Positions 1-8,449 are shown, numbered from the stretch's first letter. The stretch: DNA of 29,738 bases from Bacteroidetes bacterium UBA1947 (GCA_002336915.1 DDET01000031.1:14674-44411); one strand, 5' to 3'. The notes: generated from the sequence alone by a model not told the origin. Program-made: numbers and translations.

Positions 1-815
1 CGTGCACGGTTGTAGCTGATCTTCAGCGACCTGAGCAGTTCATTCGCATTCTCGGTAGCCTTATCCATAGCGGTCATACGTGCTCCTTCTTCCGATGCAT
101 TGGCATCCAGAACGGCTTTATAAACCTGTGTATTGAGTATCTTAGGCATCAATTCAAGCAACAATACTTCCTTCGATGGTTCGAAGATAAAATCCATGCT
201 CTTGCCTTTGGTATTGGCAGCCTTTGGTATTGGCAAGTACGGCTCTACTACAAACTCCTGTGTAGCTGCGTTCTTAAACTGGCTGTAGATTATCTCAACC
301 CTGTCAAATTCCTTGTTCAGGAAGGCTGTTTGTGCATATATAGCCGCCTGGCGCACATTATCAAAACTAAGGTCTGATAACAGGTTCCAGTAGTTATCCA
401 CGACTTTGTAGCCATAGCGCAGGAAGAATTCATAACCCTTTTTACCTATCGGCAATACCGATACATTGCCTTTCGCATTCTGCGTGGCATATTTTTCGGC
501 AATAGTATTGCGGGTCATCTTGATGATGTTGGTATTATAAGCACCGCAAAGACCACGATTACTGGTAATGGGAATCAGCAGCACACGCTCTACTGCACGT
601 TCCTCAGCCAGCGGCATGCCACTGTCCGATGAGGAACCGCTAACTATATTGCTCAGCATTTCCTGCAGTTTCTGTGCATAGGGCCTCATTTGTATAATAG
701 AGTCCTGTGCACGGCGCAATTTAGCTGCACTCACCATTTTCATGGCCTTAGTGATCTGCTGCGTTAGCGTAATGGATTTGATACGATTACGTACTTCTTT
801 AAGCTGTCCCGACAT
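1..815 (-). CDS. atpG: ATP synthase F1 subunit gamma, C-terminus cut by window edge
   Basis: This encodes the central rotor stalk of the F1Fo ATP synthase, which couples proton flow to ATP synthesis at the inner membrane. The start codon is at 813-815 and the reading frame is open to the window edge, giving about 271 residues of a usual 285-300. The N-terminus MSGQLKEVRNRIKSITLTQQ followed by ITKAMKMVSAAKLRRAQ is the gamma-subunit signature helix. Near the edge, EEGARMTAMDKATENANELL is the conserved C-terminal helix that pairs with the N-terminal helix inside the alpha3beta3 ring. Only the last 15-20 residues are missing. I checked the frame across the 16-base tandem duplication at 204-235 and it stays open. 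A good promoter match lies just upstream. Identity is essentially certain. Confidence 0.97.
   Translation of the reverse strand, partial: MSGQLKEVRNRIKSITLTQQITKAMKMVSAAKLRRAQDSIIQMRPYAQKLQEMLSNIVSGSSSDSGMPLAEERAVERVLLIPITSNRGLCGAYNTNIIKMTRNTIAEKYATQNAKGNVSVLPIGKKGYEFFLRYGYKVVDNYWNLLSDLSFDNVRQAAIYAQTAFLNKEFDRVEIIYSQFKNAATQEFVVEPYLPIPKAANTKGKSMDFIFEPSKEVLLLELMPKILNTQVYKAVLDANASEEGARMTAMDKATENANELLRSLKISYNRA
204..235. repeat. Perfect 16-base tandem duplication inside atpG
   Basis: The 16-mer GCCTTTGGTATTGGCA occurs at 204-219 and again directly at 220-235. Because 16 is not a multiple of three, the two copies are read in different frames, giving LPIPKA and then ANTKGK. The gene remains open on both sides, so both copies are needed for the present frame. 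It lies in a loop region of gamma where lengths vary between species. Confidence 0.9.
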
Positions 816-846
816 ATTATTGAAAGACCAATGATAAAAATCGGTG

Positions 847-882
847 CAAAAGTACGGAGATTTAAGTCAAAATTCAAAAGTA
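847..882 (-). promoter_or_regulatory. Bacteroidota-type promoter for atpG
   Basis: On the minus strand TACTTTTG at 847-854 matches the Bacteroidota -7 element TAnnTTTG. TTTTG at 875-879 lies 20 bases further upstream and fits the -33 element (TTTG, about 19 bases away). The expected transcription start near 840 gives a leader of about 25 bases before the atpG start at 815. A second -7 match (875-882) overlaps the -33 candidate, so tandem promoters are also possible. Confidence 0.5.
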
Positions 883-1041
883 AAAAGGTAAAACAGGCGG
901 AAAGGCCTCCGATTATTCACATCCTGGCCGCCCGGGGACAAGTATTATTTATTAAATAAAAAACAATAACAGAGGCCTAACACTTATTATGCTGTTATCT
1001 GCCTCTAAGTACAGAACTTTGCAAAGCGAAAGCAGCAATAT

Positions 1042-2463
1042 ATGTTACATAAAACAAAGATAATAGCTACAGTAGGACCGGCATGCAATACATATGAAAA
1101 ATTACTTGCGCTGGTGCAGGAGGGCGTGAACGTTTTCCGACTCAATTTTTCTCACGGCACACATGAGCAGCACAAAGAGGTAATAGCGCACATCCGCAGC
1201 ATAAATGATAGTTTCCCATTTAATATTGCCATACTCGCCGACCTGCAGGGCCCAAAACTGCGTGTAGGCGAAATAAAGGACAATGCCCTGGCTCTTAAAG
1301 TAGGCGACGAGTTCTATTTTACCAATGAAAAAATGGTGGGCACGATGGACAATGTGTACATATCCTATCCCAACTTTTATAAGGATGTGCGCATAGACGA
1401 AAAGATACTGATAGACGATGGCAAGATAGAAGTGATGGTAACAGAGATAACAAGTGATAACCGCGTGAAAGTGCAGGTACTCACTTCAGGAATATTATCC
1501 TCCAGGAAAGGAGTAAATCTGCCGGACACGAAAATATCGCTTCCCTGCCTTACAGAAAAGGACCTGACAGACCTGGACTTTATCATAAGCCAGGATATAG
1601 ACTGGGTAGCATTATCATTTGTGCGCAGGCCCGACGATGTAAAAGAATTACGGGCAATACTGAAAGCAAAGAACAGCAATGCCAAAATAATAGCCAAGAT
1701 AGAAAAGCCCGAGGCTATGGAGCAGATACGCGAAATAATATTGGCATCGGACGCGGTAATGGTAGCCCGCGGCGACCTGGGCGTGGAACTGCCACTGCAG
1801 CAGATACCCATGATACAGAAGAACATTATCCGTAAATGCATACACCGTGCCAAGCCTGTGATCATAGCTACGCAGATGATGGAGAGCATGCTGGACCGCA
1901 CGCGACCCAACCGTAGCGAGATAACCGATGTGGCCAACGCCGTGCTGGAAGGTGCTGATGCAGTAATGCTGAGCGCAGAAACCGCGACGGGCATGTACCC
2001 TGAGTTGGTGATAAAGACCATGGTGAGCATTATAAATGAAGTAGAAAAAGAAGAGATAGTGTATAACCGCAACCTGGTACCGCAATCGCACTCGCCCTCC
2101 TTCCTGAGTGATGCGCTTTGCTATAATGCCTGCGAAATGGCAAAGGACGTACAGGCCAATGCACTGATCGGTATGACACAATCGGGCTATACAGGTTTTA
2201 TGCTATCCAGCTACAGGCCACGCTCGCCATTATTTGTATTTACCAAAACACAAACACTGGTGAACCAGCTAAGCCTTAGCTGGGGGGTGCAGGCATTTTT
2301 TTATGATAAAGAAGAAAGCCTGGACCATATTATTGCGGAGCAGATAGATTTCCTGAAAGGGCAAGGATTGATAAAGAGTGGGGATGTGGTGATCAATACC
2401 ATCAGCACACCAATACATGAACACCTGGCTACGAATACGCTGAAGATAACACGCGTCTCATAA
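1042..2463 (+). CDS. pyk: Pyruvate kinase
   Basis: Pyruvate kinase converts phosphoenolpyruvate and ADP to pyruvate and ATP, the last step of glycolysis, in the cytoplasm. At 473 residues it has the usual bacterial length without an extra C-terminal PEP-utiliser domain. The N-terminus KTKIIATVGPA is typical. R33, N35 and S37 in FRLNFSHG are the nucleotide and potassium site. The active-site signature IIAKIEKPEAM carries K219 and the metal ligand E221, and ARGDLGVE supplies the second metal ligand D245. ATQMMESM and SAETATGMYP complete the barrel, and the regulatory C domain follows. It is transcribed away from atpG. The upstream sequence GAACTTTG (about 1014-1021) is one base off the -7 consensus. 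No clear terminator follows it. Confidence 0.98.
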   Translation: MLHKTKIIATVGPACNTYEKLLALVQEGVNVFRLNFSHGTHEQHKEVIAHIRSINDSFPFNIAILADLQGPKLRVGEIKDNALALKVGDEFYFTNEKMVGTMDNVYISYPNFYKDVRIDEKILIDDGKIEVMVTEITSDNRVKVQVLTSGILSSRKGVNLPDTKISLPCLTEKDLTDLDFIISQDIDWVALSFVRRPDDVKELRAILKAKNSNAKIIAKIEKPEAMEQIREIILASDAVMVARGDLGVELPLQQIPMIQKNIIRKCIHRAKPVIIATQMMESMLDRTRPNRSEITDVANAVLEGADAVMLSAETATGMYPELVIKTMVSIINEVEKEEIVYNRNLVPQSHSPSFLSDALCYNACEMAKDVQANALIGMTQSGYTGFMLSSYRPRSPLFVFTKTQTLVNQLSLSWGVQAFFYDKEESLDHIIAEQIDFLKGQGLIKSGDVVINTISTPIHEHLATNTLKITRVS

Positions 2464-2535
2464 ACCAAAACTTTTATTAGGGAAGGCCGGCCACGACAAA
2501 GTTACCGGGCATAGATGAGGAAATTACCCGAGATG

Positions 2536-2772
2536 CTAAGGCCTGTTATTAGGTTCGCCTGTTCTTGAATTGCCCGGCGATGATGTGGGAACATTACTTT
2601 GCCTGATCGCCTTGCTTTGATTGTTTACTTCTGCAACAAAATTTTCATCTTCCCAGTCGCTTTCGCTGCCTGCATCGGGCGCTAAAGCTTTTGCAACATT
2701 GAGTATTGTTTTTTTCTGGTCCTCACTCAAAATTGCTACGTAGTCCTGCAATTGTTTTTCTATCGCTGCCAT
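2536..2772 (-). CDS. Small orphan protein, N-terminal part resembling Bacteroidota antitoxin components
   Basis: A 78-residue ORF on the minus strand between two plus-strand genes. A perfect -7 promoter match (2789-2796) sits 17 bases before its start, which supports expression. Residues 1-30 (MAAIEKQLQDYVAILSEDQK and onward) form a likely amphipathic helix followed by a DWEDENFVAEVNNQ segment. From memory this pattern resembles the N-terminal half of small antitoxin-like proteins that accompany RelE-type toxins in Bacteroidota. Here the tail (about residues 58-78) is instead rich in Ser, Pro, Asn and Gly, and no toxin gene lies beside it. I cannot name a function. It could be a remnant of a toxin-antitoxin locus or an unrelated small protein. 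Confidence 0.6.
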   Translation of the reverse strand: MAAIEKQLQDYVAILSEDQKKTILNVAKALAPDAGSESDWEDENFVAEVNNQSKAIRQSNVPTSSPGNSRTGEPNNRP

Positions 2773-2788
2773 GGTGAATGTCTTTGTA

Positions 2789-2796
2789 CAAATTTA
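2789..2796 (-). promoter_or_regulatory. -7 promoter element upstream of the 78-residue ORF
   Basis: TAAATTTG on the minus strand matches TAnnTTTG exactly. TTTG boxes upstream lie at 15 or 25 bases, neither ideal for a -33 element. With the start at 2772, the leader would be only about 10 bases. Confidence 0.35.
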
Positions 2797-2870
2797 CTTT
2801 TTTATTCAATCCAAACATAAACAAAAATCGTTTTATCAATTTCATAACGTTTAGTTTTAACTTAGTGTAC

Positions 2871-3491
2871 ATGACCAGGCTGCTGAGAAAAACCATTTAT
2901 GTTATAACCTGTTGTGGATTAAGTATTTCGTACCTCCAAGCGCAGGATGTGCATATAGATTCAGCCAATACACTTAACATGGCCAGACTGCAAACCAATA
3001 AACATGGTATGGATGTTTTAGGCTCCTGGGGATTGGTTAATATCGCTGCCGGCACTATTGGCTACTTTACTACAAGCAATAAAGAATGGAAAGATTTTCA
3101 CCTGATGAACCTGTCCTGGGGCCTGGTAAATACTGCAATAGCAGGCATGGGACTGGGCGGTGTAAAACAGGAGATGGCGGCAAAGATCAACTGCAACGAT
3201 ATGCTGCAGCGCTATGAAAGCAATAAACGATTGTACCTCATCAATGCTGGACTAGATGCAGTATATATTGGTACGGGTGTTTTCCTTTGGGAGCATTCAA
3301 ATAGCGTAAGCAGCCATGCTGAACTGTGGAGCGGCTTTGGTAAATCGGTTGCACTGCAGGGATTGTTCCTGCTCTTTTTCGACAGTACTATGTATGCATC
3401 GCATGCATCAAAGAACAAAAAATGGTACGGGCTCATGCAAGGGTTATATGTAACCAACAATGGCATTGGCTTTCACTATGCTCTCAGGTAA
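2871..3491 (+). CDS. Small exported membrane protein of unknown function (possibly DUF6992-like)
   Basis: I place the start at 2871 rather than at an in-frame ATG at 2778, because from 2871 the protein begins MTRLLRKTIYVITCCGLSIS and ends its signal peptide at LQAQ, a typical Bacteroidota cleavage region, whereas the 31 extra residues are low-complexity AT-rich translation. The 206-residue product has about four hydrophobic segments: GSWGLVNIAAGTIGYF, NLSWGLVNTAIAGMGL, LYLINAGLDAVYIGTGVFLW and VALQGLFLLFFDSTMYA. The repeated GSWGLVN / LSWGLVN motif suggests an internal duplication of a two-helix unit. The pattern recalls a Bacteroidota membrane family I believe is called DUF6992, but I am unsure of that name. 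The gene converges on the ELWxxDGT gene, with only 7 bases between the stops. Confidence 0.8.
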   Translation: MTRLLRKTIYVITCCGLSISYLQAQDVHIDSANTLNMARLQTNKHGMDVLGSWGLVNIAAGTIGYFTTSNKEWKDFHLMNLSWGLVNTAIAGMGLGGVKQEMAAKINCNDMLQRYESNKRLYLINAGLDAVYIGTGVFLWEHSNSVSSHAELWSGFGKSVALQGLFLLFFDSTMYASHASKNKKWYGLMQGLYVTNNGIGFHYALR

Positions 3492-3498
3492 AACGGGC

Positions 3499-5157
3499 CT
3501 ACTGTATAGCCAGTTTTAAAACTGCGCTTTCTTCATTAGCGTTGATGTGCATAAAGTAAGTGCCAGGCGCAATATTATCCGGCAAGGACAGAGTGATATT
3601 ATAATTGCCTATGCCAAGATATCCCCTATTCCATTCTTTAACCACCCTTCCTGCAATATCGGTAAGCGATATATGCGTCGCTGAGGAAGCACTGAGTGTA
3701 AAGTTCAGTTGCACCCGGTCCATTGCCGGATTCGGAAAAACAACAGCATTTAAAGGAGGAAGCGACAACAAGTGTACAGAGAGTGCATTAGAATCGACCT
3801 TGTACAATTCATGATTAATATCGTAGAAATATAGGGCAGGGAAGAATAAGACACCATTGCACACCGCAAATTCTTCTCCTTGCTGATAATAGAGCGGCCC
3901 GGGAACAGTAGAGCCTGCCGGCTTGACGATATAAGTGCCCGACACCGTACCGTCCGATCTCCACAGTTGCTGGTCATACGGTGTTGTGCCTGATGCGAAA
4001 TAAATTCTATTGTTACAAACAGTAGTACGTGATGCCCCACCGTTGCCGGGACCCGAATTAAGATCATCAAATAAAACTGTCCCGTTCACCGTGCCATCAG
4101 TTCGCCATAACTCAATGCCATGAATCGTATCATTAGCTGTGAAATAGAGATAGCCATTATATACCACCATATTGCCGGGCATTGAATTTGCTGCACCCGG
4201 ATTAATATCCTTAAGCATATGCGTACCATTACCAGTACCATCTGTAACCCATAATTCGGTACCACTGGTAGTATTATTCGCCGCAAAATAAACGCTGCCG
4301 TTGTAGTCGATAACCGGCGATGCCGGGATATAAGCCAATCCCGGATTTATGACCTTTACCAAATGGGTGCCTGTATCCGTGCCGTCAGTCAACCACAAGC
4401 CAGTGCCCGACAAATCCCGGGCGATGAAAAGCAGTTGATTATTGTAAACATGAAACATTATTGGCATAGACGAGCTCGTTCCCGGGTAGATATCTTTTAC
4501 GAGCAGTGTACCTGCAGCAGTGCCATCTGTTGTCCAAACTTCCACATCGTTACCGGAATTGTCACCTGTAAAAAATAGTTTATTGTTGAAAACCGGGCCA
4601 AGCTCAGCAACTGACGAGGCAGTCCCCGGGTTTAGATCCATTAGCAAGTGTGTGCCTGTATCTGTGCCATCTGTTGACCATATTTCGTATCCGTGTACAC
4701 TGTCCGTGGCTTCAAAAAATAAACGGCCATTGTATTCAACAAATTTGAGCTCATAATCAACCGACGATGCCGCACCGGGATTAATATCCTTGACCATGTG
4801 CGTACCGGTATCGGTACCATCGGTTACCCATATTTCATTACCAAACAGTGCCGTGGTAGCGGAAAAATATATTTTACTGTTGTACGGGGTAAAATGAAAA
4901 GGGTTAGAACCCTGGTGGCCGGGATTAATGTCCTTTATTAGATGAGTGCCGGGATCGGTTCCATCACTTATCCATAGTTCCTCTCCCGTATTGTTGGCAG
5001 CATTCTGGAAATATACCTTACCGTTAATGGTGGTCAAATACCTCGGTGCGCTATTACCACTGCCGGGCTCGGCATCTTTTACAAGTTGAGGATCCTGGGC
5101 ATGTGATGAAAATGCAGAAAATGCAATAAGGGCTAAAAAAGATAGAGCTTTTTTCAT
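3499..5157 (-). CDS. ELWxxDGT-repeat protein with T9SS C-terminal sorting domain
   Basis: This 552-residue protein is predicted to be exported by Sec and then secreted or surface-anchored through the type IX secretion system. The signal peptide is MKKALSFLALIAFSAFSSHA. Residues from about 60 to 420 contain eight clear repeats of the form (E/Q)(L/I/V)WxxDGTxxGTxxxKDxNPG, spaced roughly 47-50 residues apart, plus one worn copy (ELYKVDSN). They presumably fold as a beta-propeller. The last 80 residues start with VFPNPAMDRVQLNF and end GTYFMHINANEESAVLKLAIQ, a type A T9SS sorting domain. Ligand and role are unknown. It lies downstream of panC with 53 bases between, and a promoter match at 5176-5183 suggests its own transcript. 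A 14-base palindrome, CAGTTTTAAAACTG, lies in its last codons (3511-3524). Confidence 0.95.
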   Translation of the reverse strand: MKKALSFLALIAFSAFSSHAQDPQLVKDAEPGSGNSAPRYLTTINGKVYFQNAANNTGEELWISDGTDPGTHLIKDINPGHQGSNPFHFTPYNSKIYFSATTALFGNEIWVTDGTDTGTHMVKDINPGAASSVDYELKFVEYNGRLFFEATDSVHGYEIWSTDGTDTGTHLLMDLNPGTASSVAELGPVFNNKLFFTGDNSGNDVEVWTTDGTAAGTLLVKDIYPGTSSSMPIMFHVYNNQLLFIARDLSGTGLWLTDGTDTGTHLVKVINPGLAYIPASPVIDYNGSVYFAANNTTSGTELWVTDGTGNGTHMLKDINPGAANSMPGNMVVYNGYLYFTANDTIHGIELWRTDGTVNGTVLFDDLNSGPGNGGASRTTVCNNRIYFASGTTPYDQQLWRSDGTVSGTYIVKPAGSTVPGPLYYQQGEEFAVCNGVLFFPALYFYDINHELYKVDSNALSVHLLSLPPLNAVVFPNPAMDRVQLNFTLSASSATHISLTDIAGRVVKEWNRGYLGIGNYNITLSLPDNIAPGTYFMHINANEESAVLKLAIQ

Positions 5158-5175
5158 AGGGCGAATTTTTCACAA

Positions 5176-5183
5176 CAAATATA
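5176..5183 (-). promoter_or_regulatory. -7 promoter element upstream of the ELWxxDGT gene
   Basis: TATATTTG on the minus strand is an exact TAnnTTTG match 19 bases upstream of the start at 5157. No TTTG box was found at the expected -33 distance. Confidence 0.35.
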
Positions 5184-5210
5184 AGAAAATGTACGGAAAA
5201 TCCGCCCAGC

Positions 5211-6065
5211 TTAAGAATTTAGCAGGAGGTTATCTATCAGGCGCACATTGCCTAGCCTGGCGGCTATTAATGCGATCATTGGCTGGCCGGCTGCATAATC
5301 ATCAAGCAGCTCCAGGGTATCAGCATTGGCCAAGGCTACATATTCGGGTATAAAACCTTTGTCCAGCAGCAGGTCTTTACATTCCTTCTGCACTATAGCG
5401 AATTTGCCTCCATCCATTTTGCCTTGTATCGATACCAGGCATTGGTATATGATACCTGCAATGGCCCTCTGTGTCTCGGTAAGCCGCCTGTTGCGTGAGC
5501 TCATGGCAAGGCCATCTGCCTCGCGCACTGTGGGGCAAATGACCATCTCTATAGGTCTGCCGGTATTTATTTGGCCCAGCAGGTTCTTTACTACCATGCA
5601 CTGCTGGTAGTCCTTCTGTCCCATATACAGGGTGTCGGGTCGCACAATATCCAGCAGGCGGGCTACTACCTGCCCTACCCCTTTGAAATGGCCAGGACGC
5701 TGGGCACCCTCCAGCACTGTCTCCAGGTAGCCAAAGTCAAAAGTCTGCATTTGGGCTGCTCCACCCGGGTACATTTCGTCCACCGAGGGCAAAAAGAGCA
5801 CATCACAACCTGCTTCTGTGAGCAGTAATATGTCAGAATCAATGCTTACTGGGTATTTATCAAAATCTTCTTTATCGTTAAATTGGGTGGGATTTATGAA
5901 GATACTGGCTACCAGCAGCCCTTTATCGGCCCGTGCCTGCGTTATTAATGATGCATGGCCGGCATGCAGTGCACCCATGGTCGGCACGAAGCCAATGCTG
6001 CGCCCGGCAGCCCTTTGCGCCAATAACCAGGCCTGTATATCCGCTATCTTTTTAAAGATGACCAT
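5211..6065 (-). CDS. panC: Pantothenate synthetase
   Basis: PanC joins pantoate and beta-alanine using ATP through a pantoyl-adenylate intermediate, the last step of pantothenate (vitamin B5) synthesis, in the cytoplasm. The 284-residue length is normal. GFVPTMGALHAGHASLI holds the nucleotidyl-transferase HIGH-type motif (H34 and H37). FINPTQFN contacts pantoate. YMGQKDYQQ and MSSRNRRL (the KMSKS-like loop) complete the ATP site. It is divergent from the GT5-like gene at 6184, an arrangement I recall as common in this phylum. The usual partner panD is not adjacent. The best -7 candidate (TTACTTTG, 6089-6096) has one mismatch. Confidence 0.97.
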   Translation of the reverse strand: MVIFKKIADIQAWLLAQRAAGRSIGFVPTMGALHAGHASLITQARADKGLLVASIFINPTQFNDKEDFDKYPVSIDSDILLLTEAGCDVLFLPSVDEMYPGGAAQMQTFDFGYLETVLEGAQRPGHFKGVGQVVARLLDIVRPDTLYMGQKDYQQCMVVKNLLGQINTGRPIEMVICPTVREADGLAMSSRNRRLTETQRAIAGIIYQCLVSIQGKMDGGKFAIVQKECKDLLLDKGFIPEYVALANADTLELLDDYAAGQPMIALIAARLGNVRLIDNLLLNS

Positions 6066-6118
6066 GCACTAAATTTGAGCTTTGAGCGCAAAGTAAAGGT
6101 TGGAATTTAATATTTTCG

Positions 6119-6126
6119 TAATTTTG
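6119..6126 (+). promoter_or_regulatory. -7 promoter element upstream of the GT5-like gene
   Basis: TAATTTTG is an exact TAnnTTTG match in the panC / GT5-like divergent intergenic region, 57 bases before the start at 6184. A TTG 16 bases upstream is only a weak -33 candidate. Confidence 0.4.
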
Positions 6127-6183
6127 CAGACAATTTTGAATTACCCGTTTACATTTTTCCTGTTTTAATCTAATAAACACAGC

Positions 6184-7011
6184 ATGTCTGCAGACACAAA
6201 AAAACGTGTTCTTATTATCGCGAATGAGCTTTCTCCCTACATGGAATTTACGGATTTCGCCCAGGTACTCAACAAACTGGCAATTAAGACCTTCGATGCG
6301 GGAATAGAAGTACGTGTGATCATGCCACGTTTCGGCCTTATCAATGAACGCCGTCACAGGTTACACGAAGTAGTGCGCCTTTCGGGCATTAATGTAATTA
6401 TTGACAAAGACGATTATCCCCTTATCATAAAGGTGGCATCACTGCCCAGCGCCCGCCTCCAGGTATACTTCATGGATAATGACGACTATTTCAAGCGCAA
6501 AGCAGTTTTCCGGGATGAGCAGGACGGGTTCTTTGATGATAATGCCGAGCGTATGATCTTCTTCTGCCGCAGTGCGCTGGAAACCGTGAAGAAATTCGGC
6601 TGGCCTCCGCACGTTATCCATTGCCATGGCTGGATGACCTCCCTGCTGCCCTTGTACCTGAAGACCGCTTATAAGAAAGAACCTGTTTTCGGTTACTCAA
6701 AAGTCATATACACAGCACAGGCCGACCAATTCAAGGAGACCCTGAGCCCCAATTTTACAAAGAAGGCATTGATAAACAACGAGATAAAGGAAAAAGATTT
6801 CGATGCTTTCAAGGAAGGCACCAACCTTGCACTCACACTGGGCGCCAGCAAAGCGGCCGATGTGGTGATCTTTGGCTCTGAAAAGCTGGATAAAAAAGTT
6901 GTTGATGAAATTAAGCCAAGCCGCTATAAGAAAGTGGTGAAATTTGAGGAAAGCTGGAAAGAGGATGTTACTCCTTTGCTTGACCTTTATAAAAGCTTAA
7001 CAGAGTCTTAG
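6184..7011 (+). CDS. Glycogen/starch synthase-like protein, N-terminal GT5 domain only
   Basis: The 275-residue protein corresponds to the N-terminal Rossmann-like half of GT5 glycogen synthases. The start RVLIIANELSPYMEFTDFAQ is followed by GIEVRVIMPRFGLINERRHRLHE, YFMDNDDYF and FGWPPHVIHCHGWMTSLLPLYL, which matches the conserved 'iHcHdWmt' segment of the family. Two things differ from a catalytic GlgA: the ADP-glucose-binding KTGG loop at the N-terminus is replaced by MEFTDFAQ, and the whole C-terminal glycosyltransferase lobe is absent. This short form is, from memory, widespread in Bacteroidota, so I take it as a family trait rather than a local truncation. A glycogen-synthase activity should not be assumed. 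It is followed 40 bases later by the DUF4270 gene on the same strand. Confidence 0.85.
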   Translation: MSADTKKRVLIIANELSPYMEFTDFAQVLNKLAIKTFDAGIEVRVIMPRFGLINERRHRLHEVVRLSGINVIIDKDDYPLIIKVASLPSARLQVYFMDNDDYFKRKAVFRDEQDGFFDDNAERMIFFCRSALETVKKFGWPPHVIHCHGWMTSLLPLYLKTAYKKEPVFGYSKVIYTAQADQFKETLSPNFTKKALINNEIKEKDFDAFKEGTNLALTLGASKAADVVIFGSEKLDKKVVDEIKPSRYKKVVKFEESWKEDVTPLLDLYKSLTES

Positions 7012-7051
7012 TATTTCTTTTCTCACATTCGCTGTAAATTTTAAACATTTG

Positions 7052-8437
7052 ATGCAACGCGCCCGTAGCCTCGCCATATATTCGATCATTGCCCTGCTTT
7101 CATTGGCAGGATGTAAAGAGGGAACCATATTTGATGCCAAGATTGCCCCTGCCGTGGATAACCTTAATACAAGGGATACAAGCCTGCTGGTAAGCTGCAA
7201 GACCATTTATACCGATTCCATAGTTACCAGCTATAGCTTCTCCGGCATATCCATTATACATGGGCTGGGCACAGTTACCGACCCTTATTTTGGAAAGACA
7301 AATGCAGGTATTTATTTGCAGATCGTGCCGCAGGCGACCTCCGATTTTACGTTCCCGGCCGGTGCTATTTATGATTCCGCAGTGCTGATCTTACCTTATT
7401 CAGGTTTTACCTGGGGGGATACCAGCCTGAACATTGAGCAAAAGGTTACTGCATACCGTGTAACCGACCAAATGTACAAGGACAGCATTTATTATGCTTT
7501 TAACACTAAAAACGTCGACAGGGCTGTGCCCCTGGGCCGTGCTACTATGCATGTTGACCGCCTTTCAGATGAAGTGAAAGTGGGCGTAACAACTACTGAT
7601 ACGGATACTATGAAAAGCCCGCACCTACGCGTGAAGCTGGATAGCACCGCATTTATCAACATGATCACTACGCTTCCCTCGTCAACGCTCGGAAGCACCT
7701 CAGCTTTCTTAGCGGCTTTCAATGGTATTTATCTTGAGGCTGATCCAAGAAGCGCCGGTGCAGCGATCCCCTATTTTTACCTCGACGGCAATACCGACTA
7801 TACAAGAGCAGGGGTGCTGTTCTATTACCATATGCCCGATGATGCCGCCACACATACTATCTCCTTCCCTTATACGTCAACATACTGTGCGCATTTTAAC
7901 CATGTATCCCGCAACCTGCGTGGGAGCACGGCAGAGACCATAATAGGCGCCGCTGCAAATAACACCAACAATATATTGCTGCAAAACCTGCCCGGCTGCA
8001 TGATAGATGTGACCATCAGCGGCATATCACATTTGCCCAAGGCACTTATCAATAAAGCTCAGCTGGTTATCAGCCAGGAGATAATGCCTTCCGATGTTAT
8101 CTACAGCCCACCTTACCGTATTTACCCGATAGGGATAGATGCTGCGGGAGCTACATATACCATAGCCGATGGATATCCTATTACCAGTACAGGACCGCTT
8201 TCGTTCATTGACGGCGTAAGGACCGACCCTAATGGCGTAAGCCCCCGTATACACTACCTGCTCAATATGCCCCGCGAGGTGCAGGCTGCTATCAGAGCCG
8301 GCAGAGATAGCATACATTTACACTTAACAGGTACTACCGATTTCCCGGGTGCGTTTAGATTGATAGCGAGGGGCAGTGACGGCAGCCCGACAGGAATTCA
8401 CTTTAATGTTGTATATTCTACGTTGTTAAATCAGTAA
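7052..8437 (+). CDS. DUF4270 family lipoprotein
   Basis: A 461-residue predicted outer-membrane lipoprotein. I use the ATG at 7052, one codon after an in-frame TTG. The signal peptide MQRARSLAIYSIIALLSLAG ends in a lipobox with lipidated Cys21 (LAGC), followed by KEG. The mature protein matches the DUF4270 pattern known from Bacteroidota: a short N-terminal DxL region, a VTDPYFGKTNAGIYLQI segment, then beta-rich sequence with AxLxLPY-like strands. The molecular function of the family is unknown to me. It sits between the GT5-like gene and glmS with only 12 bases before glmS, so the three are probably one operon. Confidence 0.88.
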   Translation: MQRARSLAIYSIIALLSLAGCKEGTIFDAKIAPAVDNLNTRDTSLLVSCKTIYTDSIVTSYSFSGISIIHGLGTVTDPYFGKTNAGIYLQIVPQATSDFTFPAGAIYDSAVLILPYSGFTWGDTSLNIEQKVTAYRVTDQMYKDSIYYAFNTKNVDRAVPLGRATMHVDRLSDEVKVGVTTTDTDTMKSPHLRVKLDSTAFINMITTLPSSTLGSTSAFLAAFNGIYLEADPRSAGAAIPYFYLDGNTDYTRAGVLFYYHMPDDAATHTISFPYTSTYCAHFNHVSRNLRGSTAETIIGAAANNTNNILLQNLPGCMIDVTISGISHLPKALINKAQLVISQEIMPSDVIYSPPYRIYPIGIDAAGATYTIADGYPITSTGPLSFIDGVRTDPNGVSPRIHYLLNMPREVQAAIRAGRDSIHLHLTGTTDFPGAFRLIARGSDGSPTGIHFNVVYSTLLNQ

Positions 8438-8449
8438 AAAATCTTCACC

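Noticed and set aside
1..815. Possible frameshift in atpG caused by the 16-base duplication
   Set aside because: I translated codon by codon across 171-302 and the frame is open with conserved AtpG sequence on both sides.
1377..2181. Long minus-strand ORFs opposite pyk
   Set aside because: They are antisense shadows of a gene with strong pyruvate kinase motifs throughout, and have no recognisable domains.
2778..2870. N-terminal extension of the small membrane protein
   Set aside because: The extra 31 residues are low-complexity translation of an AT-rich divergent promoter region, and the ATG at 2871 starts a proper signal peptide.
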